From NCBI GenBank assembly GCA_022497145.1, contig MU385855.1, positions 1 to 64,000 on the forward strand: DNA of 64,000 nt, given 5' to 3'. This document shows positions 48,643 to 59,724 of the stretch, piece by piece; positions within the stretch are counted from its first letter, which is position 1; each line of letters starts with the position of its first letter. The position numbers were made by a program, and so were the translations under genes. This DNA is from Rostrohypoxylon terebratum (Eukaryota > Ascomycota > Sordariomycetes > Xylariales > Hypoxylaceae). Below the pieces are notes generated by a model that was given only the letters and a program-made list of their open reading frames with translations, did not search any database and had not been told where the DNA came from.

Positions 48643-48928
48643 TATACAGGAGGGCACCCCGGTGGGGCACCACAATAACCCGACTTTAGGAACTTTACTT
48701 CTTTCGGACTTTACCAGGACTTTTCTTTTTTAAACTTACCTAATTTGGCTACTTCATTCCGTTTCTAGCTTAAAGCGCGAGCCAACTAGTGTAGTTAAAT
48801 CTTTAAATCCCTAAAAAGGGACTAGCGTAACGCTAGAGCGCTTGGAAAACGCTTTTGATTGGGTATATCTCGTTTAAAAGCGGGTCACATCTCACAGGCT
48901 TTAAAAACTACAGTTGTGTTGCAAAACC

Positions 48929-49304
48929 TGTATTTGCAACTGTATTTGCAACTGTATTTACAACTATATTTACAACTGTACGGCTACTTAAACAACTATA
49001 CGGCTTCTTATACAGCTGTCCGACTACTTATACAGCCGTACGGCTTCTTATATTGCTGTACGTCTAACCGTACAGTTGTACAGCCACTTTTACAACTGTA
49101 CCTTTACTTATACAACCGTACGGCTATTTATACAGCTGTACGTCTACCCATACAGCTGTGCGTCTACCTGTACAGCTGTACGTCTGTTTATACAGCTGTA
49201 CGGCTGTACACCCTTTACGATGACCTGATTATACAGCTGTACGTCTACCCTTATAGCCGTACGTTTATTTATACAGCTGTACAGCTACCTGTACAGTTGT
49301 ACGG
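48929..49304. repeat. Compound minisatellite: 4 x 12 bp then about 16 x 20 bp
   Basis: Four 12-bp units (TGTATTTGCAAC type, 48929-48976) run directly into about sixteen 20-bp units (consensus TGTACGTCTACTTATACAGC, 48977-49297). The 20-bp register is kept except for one 41-bp double unit at 49197-49237. Unit junctions create ACAGCTGT palindromes. The period is not a multiple of three, so this is not a coding repeat. Confidence 0.9.
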
Positions 49305-49649
49305 AGATAATCGGACCTAGATAATATTACGTAACTGAAAAGCCTTGGCGAAACTCTTGAATCTCTTGTTTTATTGGCTCAAACTGGTCCCCCTGCTGGA
49401 TGCACCCAATCAACGGTCGAGGAAACAAGTGCTTTTCCGGGTAATTTTTATCTTCGGGCGTGATTGGTTGTGATCCCTTTCTAAGTGGGTCTTTTGCTCT
49501 GTGACCACCCTGTTTAACCTCTTTAAGTTAAGTGAAATACCTCCTTATCTAGTAACCTCATTGGTTTATGCTTGCTGATTCATCCCGACCTGCCAATTAT
49601 AGGTCTTCCCCCCCCTTGCACCACCACACCCAGCCACATCCTCTTTAGG

Positions 49650-49915
49650 CCAATCAGCCACACTTTCCTTTTTTACCTTCCCACCTGGGTAACACCCCCC
49701 TAGCCACCACATACTCTTTAAGCCACGTCTAGCCACACTTTCCCTTTTTTTACCTTTCTTACCTTCCTACCTGGGTAGCCCTCCATCCACCTACACCTCC
49801 ACAGCCTTAGCCACACCCCTTTTAGCCACACTTTCCCTTTTTTACCTACCTCTTTCAGCAACCCTCCACTACCATCACACCCACACACCCCTAGCCACAC
49901 CCTTAGCCACACTTT
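49650..49915. repeat. Degenerate CT-rich repeat (TAGCCACACTTTCCC)
   Basis: At least four copies of (T/C)AGCCACACTTTCCC, most followed by a T run and ACCT, recur at roughly 70-95-bp spacing, with ACCTGGGTA between some of them. Confidence 0.75.
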
Positions 49916-50240
49916 CCCAATCTAGTAACACCTTTTTTTTTTATTCCCAGCCCGACACAATAACCCTCCTAAAGTCGGGCATTCTGATGAGGTGGTGTTG
50001 TAAAATGAGGCGCCTTTCATCATATCCCACCAACGGAGATCGATCGTGGACTTTTAGGAGATCCCCGTCGTGCTAGGATTAGCCCTGTAAATGACCCATG
50101 GATGGTCTGTGCATTATTCTCCAGCACGCGTTTGCCATCTTTTACGCGTTTCCCTTCAGACCTGATAGAATTCTGATAATATCAAACTTTTGCATTTGAC
50201 TCTCATTTCGTAGGCCGGATTTGTCTCATTGTCAATGACC

Positions 50241-52720
50241 ATGGCTGAAGACCCTGACTCCCTGGTGGAAATCACGGATGATAGCGATGAGCAACTTGAA
50301 TACGACCTTGGCCCCGAAGGCTTCCGTAAATCATTCATTGAGGTCAAGCGCGGGTTATTAGCATGCCTCAATGGAGTAAAAACCATTGCGGATGTCGCTG
50401 CTTCTAAGCATTATGAATCTTTCGTCAATCCTGGCTTAATGGTCGCTGACTTACAACCTCATTCACGTGGGCGGTATTCGTATGTCTGCCGATATTGTAG
50501 GGGACAAGTCGACCAAGCTACGCTCGATACTCACCAAATGGCATTCCATATCGCCTGGTGGATTTCAAAAAATGAACAAACTGATATACAAGCTGGAGCA
50601 CAAGTACACAGAATCAAGTTTATCGCTAAGTAACTTGAAGAGCCGAGACCGTCGTGTATGCCAGGCTTTATATGAAATTGGTTTGGAATGTGGCTTCACA
50701 ATTTTCCTTGCCAAATTGAATCGAACGCATAGAGAAGAAGTTTGGTGTGGATTTGATGACAACGAGGATGTCGAAGAAACAAACCTGGAATACGTTAAGA
50801 CCTGCGACGGACACACGATCTGTCGGAGGATGGAAATTGATGAAAGAGAGATCATGGGGAAAATATGGGATCGAACAGCCGACAGTGAAGAAGATGGTGG
50901 TTTTACTGGAAATGAAAGTATGCCAGCAATCCTTCGATATCATGATACAGTGAGTTCCCTCTTTTCTATCTACCTAGCTTCCGTCTTGTTGACATGATTA
51001 CCCTTAGGTTGTCATTATTTGTCCGACCTACCATTTGTGTAGTCTTCCCGTATCAACCCTTCAGCCGCATGCTTTGATTAGTTTGGTCGGGGAAGCTATT
51101 GCTCATCGACCGGACCACCACCGTCAAGTAACTTCGCTATTTGACTTCTTGGAGATGGTCGTTAGACATGGCAATATTGACAGCACATTTCTATGCGACG
51201 CAATCGCCATAGCGCTCAAATACAAACAAAAGCTACTATATCAATCTGTCATCCGCCTTGCTTTGCGAAGATCTGACGCCCAACAGAGAGTGCTGGGAAA
51301 AATTGTTCAGTTGATGAAGGCGAGCCTTGACGGGGATGCTATTGAAAGTCCCGATTGGGATTACTGGTATGTTTGCCTATGTTCATGAGCTTCACGACCC
51401 TAAACTAATCAATTTCCAGGTTCGGTGATGTATTCACAGAAGCTTCCAAGCAATCCTTAACAACCCTCCAGAACGCTATGCATCAGGTCGAATCGATGCT
51501 TCAAGAAGAAGCTCTGGACAACGTAAGGTCATCTTTTGAGTGCTGGATATCGCCAATTCCAGATAATTTGATGGAATCCAAGAGCAAATGGGATATGAAT
51601 GACTTCGCATTCTTGAAATGCCATATCTTCTCACGAGGAAGTGTTGGTGGTAATTGGTTAGCTTGGTACGTTTACCCGTACCCGTAAGAGATAATGTGAT
51701 CAGGACTAATATGTCCTAAAAACTAGGTTTATAACGACACTATCATACCGTGGTAGCAGGGAACTAATTTGCGAGATGCTGCGAGTTGTCTATGACGAAC
51801 GCAATGCCAATACGCTGCTGAGCGCAAAGGACACCTTTCAGTCTATTCTAGAAGCGAGCGTAGATAAGTTGGCTTTACAAATTCAAGACTTCCCCATCTC
51901 TGGTCATGTCACCGGAACTCCCGGAACCCCCCAGCTTCCTGGGGCTCTCGGTGAACTAGCTTCAGCGGCCAGAAAGACCATCGAGGTTATAGATCAAGCA
52001 TTCAACATGGGACTAGCTGAACAGGCAACTAACCTTCTTGACAAATCATGTACTAACATTTATCAATACTGTCCAAAGCCAAGGACCAAATCAGCTCCCG
52101 GTCCTTTGGTAGTTCGAGACTCCTTGTTATGCCTCGTCACGGTGTTGCAGAAACACCAGGTCACACCTCACGGATCTTTGAAGGACATGTTCGTAGTCCT
52201 CCTACGTAACATTCTCGTTTCCTACCCGCCAGAGCGCCCAATGCCTCCCCGGGGCTGGGCTCACAAACCTAGACCAGCGTGTCGCCAGAATGCTGCTCTC
52301 TATCCTTGCAAAGATTGCGAGACCCTCAATCGCTTCCTTCAAGATCCAGACAGGGAAACGTACGAGTTTCGCATGGCCCAGTACAGGCAACGTCATCTAA
52401 TGGAGCAGCTTCCACGACAGTTATACTATTGCCAACCCGAGAAAAAGCCACCGATGGTCATCATAAGGAAGTTAGGAAATGAGTATAAAGAAGAAATGAA
52501 GAAATACAAGACCGAACTTACCCTTTTTGAGGACCACGTTCGAGCGCTACGATGCGATTATGTGAAGTTGCTGCTGGGGGAAGATTTATATGAGGAGCTT
52601 GTCCTTCTGAGAGACATACCGGACTCAGTCGGTTCTATGCAGACCAAACGTGGAGAGAAGAGAAAAGCTGAAGAGGAGGGAGATGGTTCGAGCGCATCGA
52701 GACCCCAGCTCATAGAATAG
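50241..52720 (+). CDS. Relative of large fungal 2OG-dioxygenase proteins lacking the dioxygenase domain
   Basis: The exons are 50241-50949, 51008-51366, 51420-51665 and 51727-52720, with 53-61-bp introns. Counted this way the frame slips by one base near 50470-50540. Removing 34 bp (50467-50500, GT...AG) restores it and gives about 757 aa, but such an intron would be unusually short, so a frameshift is equally possible. The N-terminus (EITDDSDEQL, GPEGFRKSF, NPGLMVAD) and the remainder (LEHKYTESSLSLSNLKSRD, then DTVVIICPT, and a C-terminal RPACRQNAALYPCKDCETLNRFL) fit, from memory, fungal proteins of about 1,000 or more residues with a central prolyl-4-hydroxylase-like domain between these parts. 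That domain, with its HxD...H iron ligands, is absent here. The C-terminus is helical and basic. Catalysis is not expected. Confidence 0.75.
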
Positions 52721-53669
52721 GTAATGTAGGCGGTTGGGTTTGTATAAGGGGAGATGAGGAGGATAGTTCATGTGCAGTCTGGCGAGACGGTGGATTTCTT
52801 CGTGTTTCTTATAAGTCGGTGTAAAAATGTAGTATAAAAATGTAATATGAATTAGTATGAGGAGGGCTGATGGAATTGATGGAGAGTGAGCCCTGTTTTA
52901 AGCACACCGCGATAGTAGGAATCAAAATATCCAAAACAGCAAAAAGTTGAATCACCAACTTCTAATAGGCCCAACCCAGGATCTGTTGATCGGTTCCTGG
53001 CTATTGCGCCCCCGCTATTGGGTACTTCTTTGCCAACCATTTTTCAAGGGCCCAAGGTGCAAGTGCACTCGTTGGGACTCGAACCCTAAACCACCCGTTT
53101 CAGAGCAGTTGTTAGGACAGGAACGAGGAGGTGTCTGTGGAAACGTACACCTTGACCATCGGAACGTTACGGTCAAGCTGTTAGGATCCGCCGATGGAGA
53201 TCTTATACAATATTATGCTATTTAACCTTCAGTCTGGAAAGGTGCTGCCTGGCCGACAGACGACCTGATTGGCCAGTTATGGACTGACAACACTGTGCAT
53301 GATAGCTTCCAGCAGGGAAGGCGTGGACGGTTCTTGTAGTAGTTCGATACCTGGATACCTGAGGTACCTACGTAGAGAAGGCCTCCTTTTCGTGCGTACT
53401 AAGAACCTACCTACCTACCTAGCCATGGTTTTAGATATCATCTTTTATCGTCTCGTTAGAGTCACGGAAATTCAAGGATATATTCGAGTCAAAATGTACG
53501 AAAGAAGCTTCAATTCAATGTCTCGATAACGCCATCAATCGTCAATTATCCCTCCAAACGCCCCAGCCATATGCTAAACCCTTATGCAAGCGAAAGCAGG
53601 TAACAGAGCAATGGGTATACCAACACAATCGCATCCCAAACGCCCGTCTCCCCCTTCTTCTCCTATTTA
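52721..53669. other. Intergenic region between convergent genes
   Basis: This contains a T-arm-like string on the minus strand near 53075 (GGGTTCGAGTCCC), but no complete tRNA cloverleaf. I see no supportable gene. Confidence 0.5.
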
Positions 53670-54307
53670 TCACCTTCCACCAAACGCGCGATCCAGCTCT
53701 TCCCCTTGATCAACCGCCATCTCACTAATGACTCCTCTGCCTCCTCCCCCCTGTATACTCATCTCGGCAACCAACCCCGCAACCTCCGCCTCCGCCTCCC
53801 CATCCCCCATCTCCCCAAGCCCGGACCCAGGCCTCCGCTCGGGCTGCAGCAGCCTCGCCTCGCTATCCAACCACCCGGGCGCGACCCGTCTCTTCTCCGC
53901 CAACTCCTTCGCCCTGATGCGCTCCTCCATCTCCCTCAACACCCTCTCGCTCTTCTCCTGCGTCGCGGCGATGTGCGACCGCAGCGCCTCGCACGAGGCC
54001 ACGATGTCGCTCGGGTGCGCGGCGTGCCCCGACGGCGCGACGACGTACTTCGGCTTCTGGTCGGCGTTGTTGGCGCCCGTGACGCCGGAGACCGACGGCG
54101 GAAGCGTCGAGGGCATCGTCTTGTACGTGTAGGGCAGGGTGGCGGCGGTGGGGAGGGAGACGAAGGGGGAGACGGTTAGGGGCACTTGGGCGAGGAGGGG
54201 GTGCGTGCCTACGTATGTGTTAGCAGCGATGGGATACTCCGATCTGAAAGTATGTTATATATTTTATATAAGGTTAGAGACTTACGATCGTCGCGCATTG
54301 TGACCAT
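53670..54307 (-). CDS. Small coiled-coil protein, unknown function
   Basis: Two exons on the minus strand, 54307-54286 and 54208-53670, separated by a 77-bp intron, give 186 aa. The first exon supplies MVTMRDDR; a second Met (54298) is possible. Features are a Pro/Ser/Thr-rich N-terminus, a central helical coiled-coil segment rich in Glu, Arg and Ala (about residues 85-120, e.g. SERVLREMEERIRAKELAEK), the motif RVAPGWLDSEARLLQPERR, and a Gly/Glu-rich acidic tail. The exon junction restores a frame with good splice sites, supporting a real gene. I do not recognise the family. Confidence 0.75.
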
Positions 54308-55594
54308 TGTCTTATCAGTAACTTCGGGGATCTAACTTGGTACTTGTGTTGAAGATGGCGAAGTTGCTGGCCTAAGGTTGGCACCTGGCAGCTGTGACGA
54401 TGTGGAGAGCTTTTGTTATCGATAAGTGAAGCGGACCGTAGTGGAGAATCCCGACGACCTGGGTGCATTCACGTCATTTAGTCCCTCGCAACGACCCAGG
54501 AATTTTAGTTCAGAGTTAACCCATTAAAATTCAACTATCAAAGTAACAGCTATCTTGCTAGTATCTCCTTTCTGTACAAAACTTATAGATCACTTCTTAC
54601 GGCTATCTCTCAATCAGTTGTACCTTGGTGCTTGGCTCCAGTTCAAGATATTACGTTGAGGGATTATCCATTCCTATTGCCTACTATTAACAGTCACATT
54701 CCCGACCTGACATACCTCCTATTGAGATAAGCGGTGTCACAACCGGCTCACAACCGGCTCACGGAGGAGAAGGTTACCAGCCGGAGTTAAAATCCCTAAT
54801 GCCTTCTCCCTGCATTGAAGAATTACTAGGTATGGATAAAATTTAAATAATTGATTGGTGTATAGCCATATAGACGTATGTAGCTAATTTGGTAGAATTA
54901 TTGAAATACACTACTCCTCTACTGGTGATCGTTCTATTATTGTAAGCTCGATAATGACTTGAAAGAATGACCATCTATCGCGGACGGGAGGTGTGAGTAT
55001 ATGCATTGTTGTGGCATCAAAGAGCATATACACTGGATGTTCTGTTGTATCATGTAGGTGCATGTATAGGTACATCACCCATCGAATCGCTGTTGAATCC
55101 GACAAGTACAGATAGATACTAGGTAGTAGTACATATGCAAAGCCATCTGAATACAGTAGTGATCGTCCCAGAAGGGGTCTTATGTAGGTTTCAGCCTCAT
55201 AATTAAGCTCCAGGGTTTGTTCCAACTTCTGACATCTACGAGTGCGCCACTCTGAATACGGTCTAGCGGTCTTCTGTCGTGCATTATAGTAACACGAGGC
55301 GGATAAGGTTTGTTTTTGAACTCCGCTGTATATTAGTTACTAGGTATATCATGCATGATTATCTTGGAATATGTTCGTTATCGGGGACATCTAGTACGAT
55401 AAACGAGTACTCCATATATATTATAGGTAATATAAAAAAACTATCCTCCTTTCTTGAATCTTATCAGCTGCCCCCCTTTTACGTAGAGGGCGGTTTATAA
55501 TATAGGCGCTTGCACTGCAGCGTACACTTCAGTGTCATACAGACAATTTCCTTCACAGCATCTGGCTTGCCAGCTTACATGTGTCATTCTGCTT
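54308..55594. other. Intergenic region
   Basis: This is upstream of the coiled-coil gene and downstream of the HAD-terpene cyclase. It is AT-rich. The direct repeat CACAACCGGCTCACAACCGGCTCA lies near 54737-54761. No gene is supported. Confidence 0.5.
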
Positions 55595-57178
55595 CTAGGT
55601 GACGGCGTCTTGTGTCGAGAGCGCGGCAATCGCCGTGGCCACAGTCACGCTACGATTCCCTATCTTCACACCAGTAGACCCACACTGGTACACCCAGCCA
55701 GCCTCCCAGCTCCCGTCTTCACACTGCATGCTCAACAGAGCGTGGCGGTCACCCTCGCAGGCAATACCCAACTGGGCGCATGTGATAATGCGCATCGCCA
55801 AGTCTAAGGCGTTGCCCTCTAGCCCAAGGCGTTCACGCATCCGCATCTTGAGGAGCGGTTCCAACGCCAAGTGCAGATTAGAATCGTGAGATGAACGCAA
55901 GAGGCGTCCAATAAGGCCCAGACAGCAGTCTGGTGAAGGATAGTACCGTGTTCCTTGCAAGTAGGAACGATCTACAAGGAACAAACGTATGAGTTCGAGG
56001 GTGCGCTTAAATTCGTGACCGCGGTTGAATGAGTAAAAGCAAGTGAGGATGTTTGCGCTCACTATAGGATCCGTTCGAGCGCGACCACGGTCAAAATATG
56101 TCTTCGATAATTGTTAGCTACGCAATGATAGCGATAGCGACGTTCTTTCTTACTTGGAAAGCACCATCGTCGTTGACATATTCGGCTATCACGTCTAGAA
56201 CTGACATGACTTTTTCAGTCGGCAGCCGGAGGACTATTAGCGCTAGGGATGTGGTGTCGAGGTCATCGGGCAAGACATTCCCTGGCACAATACTTGTTTC
56301 ACCTACGATCGAATGTCAGTCGAGCTGCTCTATTCGTCGCTCTTCCCCAATAGGTATATAGAAAATCTTCTTACCAGCGAAAAAATTCCATGTCTTCTTA
56401 GACCCCCAACTAAGATCATACATGGTCCTAATGATGCGATATGAGTTGCTGGTCGGCATAGCTTGAAGAGTTTCAACTTACGAGTCTTTCAATAAATCCA
56501 TGATCATTAGTCTCGCGAAGTTATCGGTGAAAGCCACCCCAGTGTTTGTGACGGAGTCACAGTGCTTCCCATTTCGGAACAGGTATCTCCAGCCTTTGTT
56601 GATTGGGCTATCGAATATTTCACGTAACGAATGGATTGTAGACTCCCCGTGAACGAGTCCCCGAATGCTTAATGCTTGGGCGGCACATACGTTCTCTTCT
56701 TTATCATCAATGAAGATGACTTGGTTGCCAGCCAGGCCTATCTCGTTCAGTACATGGTCGTAGAATCCTAGATCCGGCTTTCGTTTGCCTGCTGTTGCAG
56801 AGATGAACAGTCCATAATGTTCCCTACTTCCTCGAATTCTTCCTTGCCTACATTGGACGTTGCGCATACTTGGATGGCAGGGTCTTTCTTCAGTTCTTTG
56901 ATGAATGATATCATGTCATGGTTGACATATGTATCCTGGCGTGCTTGAACGAATGACTGGGCGATCTCAGAAGCCGAGAGAGAGAATTGCTCAGCACATA
57001 GCTCGTAACAGACATCCTGAGTGATTTCACCACGTTCATATCTATACCATGTGGGGGTGTAGCGGACTTTCTTCAATTCTCGGAGTGGAATAATCGTTGG
57101 TGGATTTGAAGGCCAGAAAAGGAGGACGTCACCGACGTCAAAGAGGATACCTCGAGGAGGAGCTTGGAGGGAATCCAT
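55595..57178 (-). pseudogene. HAD-terpene cyclase fusion (drimane-synthase-like), frameshifted
   Basis: Four exons on the minus strand: 57178-56482, 56427-56375, 56302-56154 and 56101-55595, with 52-72-bp GT-AG introns. The N-terminal half is a HAD-like domain (GILFDVGDVLLFW, then FISATAGKRKPDLGFY and VIFIDDKEENV). The C-terminal half is a terpene-cyclase beta-type fold with the class II acid motif DDLDTTS (56247-56267), DPIVSANILTCF, GTRYYPSPDCCLG and a QW-like QCEDGSWEAGW. This architecture is that of fungal HAD-type sesquiterpene cyclases such as Aspergillus AstC, which protonate farnesyl diphosphate to drimanyl products. The summed exons are 1,406 nt, not a multiple of three: the HAD domain changes frame between about 56,805 and 56,830, after KEEFEEV and before LFISATAG. 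No splice choice in this segment repairs it, so the gene looks disabled unless the base is a sequencing error. Confidence 0.75.
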
Positions 57179-58231
57179 TTTTGCTTACAGGACTTCACGA
57201 TGTATTCTACTTGCCCATGGAGATGTCAACCTGTATAAGTACTTCCCAGAAATATAAGTATGGGCCTCATTTGCCACTGCTTTAACATGCAGCATGCCGG
57301 TGTCCTTCGGCAACTAGGAAAGCAGCGCCTAGGCCATATGGCGACGAACGGCCACTAGTAACCCTACGTGGGATTTTGCTCGGACCACTTTGAAAATAAT
57401 GTCTAACTCTTGTTTTAACTCTATCTCTGGAAAGATGAAAATCAACCATTATAAAAAATGGATTCATGTTGAACGTTTCGTCGAAAAACGGATCGATGTC
57501 GGACATTTCGTTAAACAGGAAGTCCCCGTCCATGGGAACACTTGTGCTTTGCAGCCTGATTATCTACACGATTCCGGGTACCTACTTACAAGTCTATAAG
57601 AGTGCTTGACGAATCAGAGATGTAAACCAGTTGTTGTGTATTACCAAGAAGAAATCTAGATTCTACCTAGTAAGATCTCAACTATTAATCTACGAAATGC
57701 TTACATACATATAGTATGCCCATCATAAGTGGGCCTGCTCTCGAGTCCACCAATAAGTGGACCTGTTTGCTTGTCACGTGAATTCACACTCCGTGTATTA
57801 TGCTGTACAATGTACATACCTGATTCAAATTGATTCAAAAACGTGCATGAGCCACCTTGAAACGCACTAAAGCCCGCTCAGCGCCACAACAGCACGTGAC
57901 ACCTTTTTTGGTTAGATGGATTAATACATGACCTACCTAGTACCGTTTGCCTATCGATAAGTCCACCTACCCCACTATTTTTTCATCGGAGGGCTACACC
58001 TACAGTAGCAGCCGCGTCCATAGGAAGCTCAAGCTTCACACCATAACCTTATCTCACCTTAATAGGTAAGTGCTAAGGACTAAGGATCAGGTAATTGAGA
58101 AGTTTCCTCCAATATCAGTTTCCATTGTTACCTAGAGATACAGTTACCGTCGAAAAAGTCCCCGAGGAAGAATTCCTACTTTAGCATCCTTTCTTTGGGA
58201 AATCGGACAATTGGTGAAGTGGCTAGCTGCT
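57179..58231. other. Shared promoter region of divergent genes
   Basis: This separates the HAD-terpene cyclase (-) from pICln (+). It contains two adjacent hairpins (57718-57734 and 57745-57762) and two CACGTG boxes near 57,776 and 57,891. A minus frame at 57282-57533 lacks support. Confidence 0.55.
57718..57762. repeat. Two adjacent related short hairpins
   Basis: GCCCA-tcataag-TGGGC and GTCCAC-caataa-GTGGAC are both inverted repeats. Both have an ATAAG-containing centre, and both are followed by CTG at 27-28-bp spacing. Confidence 0.7.
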
Positions 58232-59269
58232 ATGTTACCCCCAACCGTCATTCGAACGTGCCCTTCGTCGGACAATGATTTTCAGCCGTTAAGCGAATAT
58301 CAATCTCATACTCCGGAAACATTCTTTGATGGCAAGCCAGTTCTCTATTACCACGATGAGAATGTCAAGGCTTGGGTTTCGTCAGAGCAATATGAACGCC
58401 TGTACATCTTCTCCAAGCCATCTGACGACACCAGTGCGCCACTGACACCTTCCCCACCGGAGTCCTTTGCACTGGAGAACAACGGCGGACAGCACCTGCG
58501 TGAGGAGAAAGTCGAGGTATTCGTCGCCTCAAAGTGAGTACAATTCATATAACTCATACCTATCATTCACATTGATATAGTTGTAGAAGTCGGCTAACGC
58601 GAAATCCATAGTAAATTGACCCTATTCTCTCATAAGAGCGGGACTGGTATCGAGATACCATACCCTGCCATCACGCTCCATGCAATCAAGAACTTCCGTC
58701 ACGTGGACAAGCCAGATGACGCCACATTCAAGTTCATCGGAGTTTACATGCAGATCGACTTTCCGGGCTCCGGAGCTGAGGATGATGAAGATTTCGATCC
58801 CATCGAACTTACCCTTGTTCCCTTCCAGGCATCCTCTACAGAGACCCCGGTTGTCGATCCTGTGAATAGCGAAAGGGCCAATGCCTTGTTTAACCAATTG
58901 TCCGCATGTTCGAATTTACACCCTGATCCGCAAGGCGAAGATGAAGACGAAGGGGAAGACGATCTCGATCACATTGTCTTCGAAGGAAATGCCGAAGGCG
59001 AAGCCATAGAAGGCTTACCCGGTGTTTTTCGGGGAGACCTCAACGGTGGTCTCCCGCCCCCGATGCCAGGAAGCTCTGGTTGGGTCACCGCTGAAAATGT
59101 CAATGAATATTTCGATGAAGAGGGCAATTGGATTGGAGGAGAGGGCGTGAGCGGCGAACTTGGAGATGGAGCTGGCCGTGTCCGAGGGCGTGACGAAGTG
59201 GAGGAGAATGGCACGGATGGCCAAGTAAATGGTGATGATGTCGACTCGAAACGTCCGCGAACCGAATGA
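58232..59269 (+). CDS. pICln-like methylosome/snRNP assembly chaperone
   Basis: Two exons, 58232-58533 and 58612-59269, give 319 aa with a 78-bp intron. The start is ATG 58232 (MLPPTVIR). The PH-like fold of pICln is visible: GKPVLYYHDENVKAWVS, then NKLTLFSHKSGTGIEIPYPAITLHAIKN (joined across the intron) and TFKFIGVYMQID, followed by an acidic box (QGEDEDEGEDDLDH) and an acidic, disordered tail ending in KRPRTE. pICln binds Sm proteins and delivers them to the PRMT5 methylosome for arginine methylation before SMN-dependent snRNP assembly; older literature linked it to swelling-activated chloride current. The C-terminus is longer than in animals, as is common in filamentous fungi. Confidence 0.93.
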
Positions 59270-59724
59270 ACGAACCACATGCAAAGATGATTCCTATGCG
59301 AGTCTACTGCTTGTCTGTTGTGCAGGTGTATAGGCATCCATGTGTATTAATGAAATACGTACATCTGCCTAATCATACGCATGAACAAACCAGCTCTTTT
59401 ACTATAGTAAGTCAGTTAACTCTATTTTCAAATGAAAATTATGTTTATTGACTTATTATCAGCTGACGTTAGATACCCAAGGAAGCTCAATAAATTTGAC
59501 CTATAACCCTCCATGACCAATTCAAGACCCAGTTGTTATACACGAGACCAGAACTCCTCCTACTCCTATCCTAAAGGATGTATCGAAATGCCTCGATTAG
59601 GTAAGTTAGTAATGAAGAAAAAGATGTACAGTGAAGATAGAATGTATCAGCAAGCTGTTTACAAGACAAAGGAAAAGATACACCTCTCGCTCCCCGAAGG
59701 ATAGTAATCCAAGGTATCCCCGAA
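59270..59724. other. Intergenic region between convergent genes
   Basis: This is a short AT-rich spacer. The small frame at 59513-59704 shows no domain. Confidence 0.6.

Larger units (their letters stand above)
48679..49979. mobile_element. Candidate non-autonomous element with 12-bp terminal inverted repeats
   Basis: CCCGACTTTAGG at 48679-48690 is matched by its exact reverse complement CCTAAAGTCGGG at 49968-49979, about 1.3 kb apart. A CACCAC string lies just outside the left repeat and as GGTGGTG outside the right one. The 11-mer CACAATAACCC occurs directly repeated at both ends (48671 and 49956). The interior holds no ORF, only minisatellite and CT-rich repeats. I see no convincing target-site duplication, so the element and its borders are tentative. 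Confidence 0.35.
48190..50240. other. Repeat-rich intergenic region containing a candidate element
   Basis: This stretch contains nested palindromes at 48613-48642, a 12/20-bp minisatellite (48929-49304), CT-rich degenerate repeats (about 49650-49915) and a pair of 12-bp inverted repeats. Open frames over the minisatellite only reflect the repeat. Confidence 0.7.

Noticed and set aside
48855..49320. 153-aa Tyr/Leu/Gln-rich ORF
   Set aside because: It is only a translation of the 20-bp minisatellite, whose period is not a multiple of three.
53070..53140. tRNA-like string (GGGTTCGAGTCCC, minus strand), read on the plus strand as WDSNP
   Set aside because: A T-arm-like stretch and partial acceptor pairing (CTCGTT/AACGAG) are present, but the T stem has a mismatch and no D arm or anticodon arm folds. 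It is at best a tRNA-derived relic.
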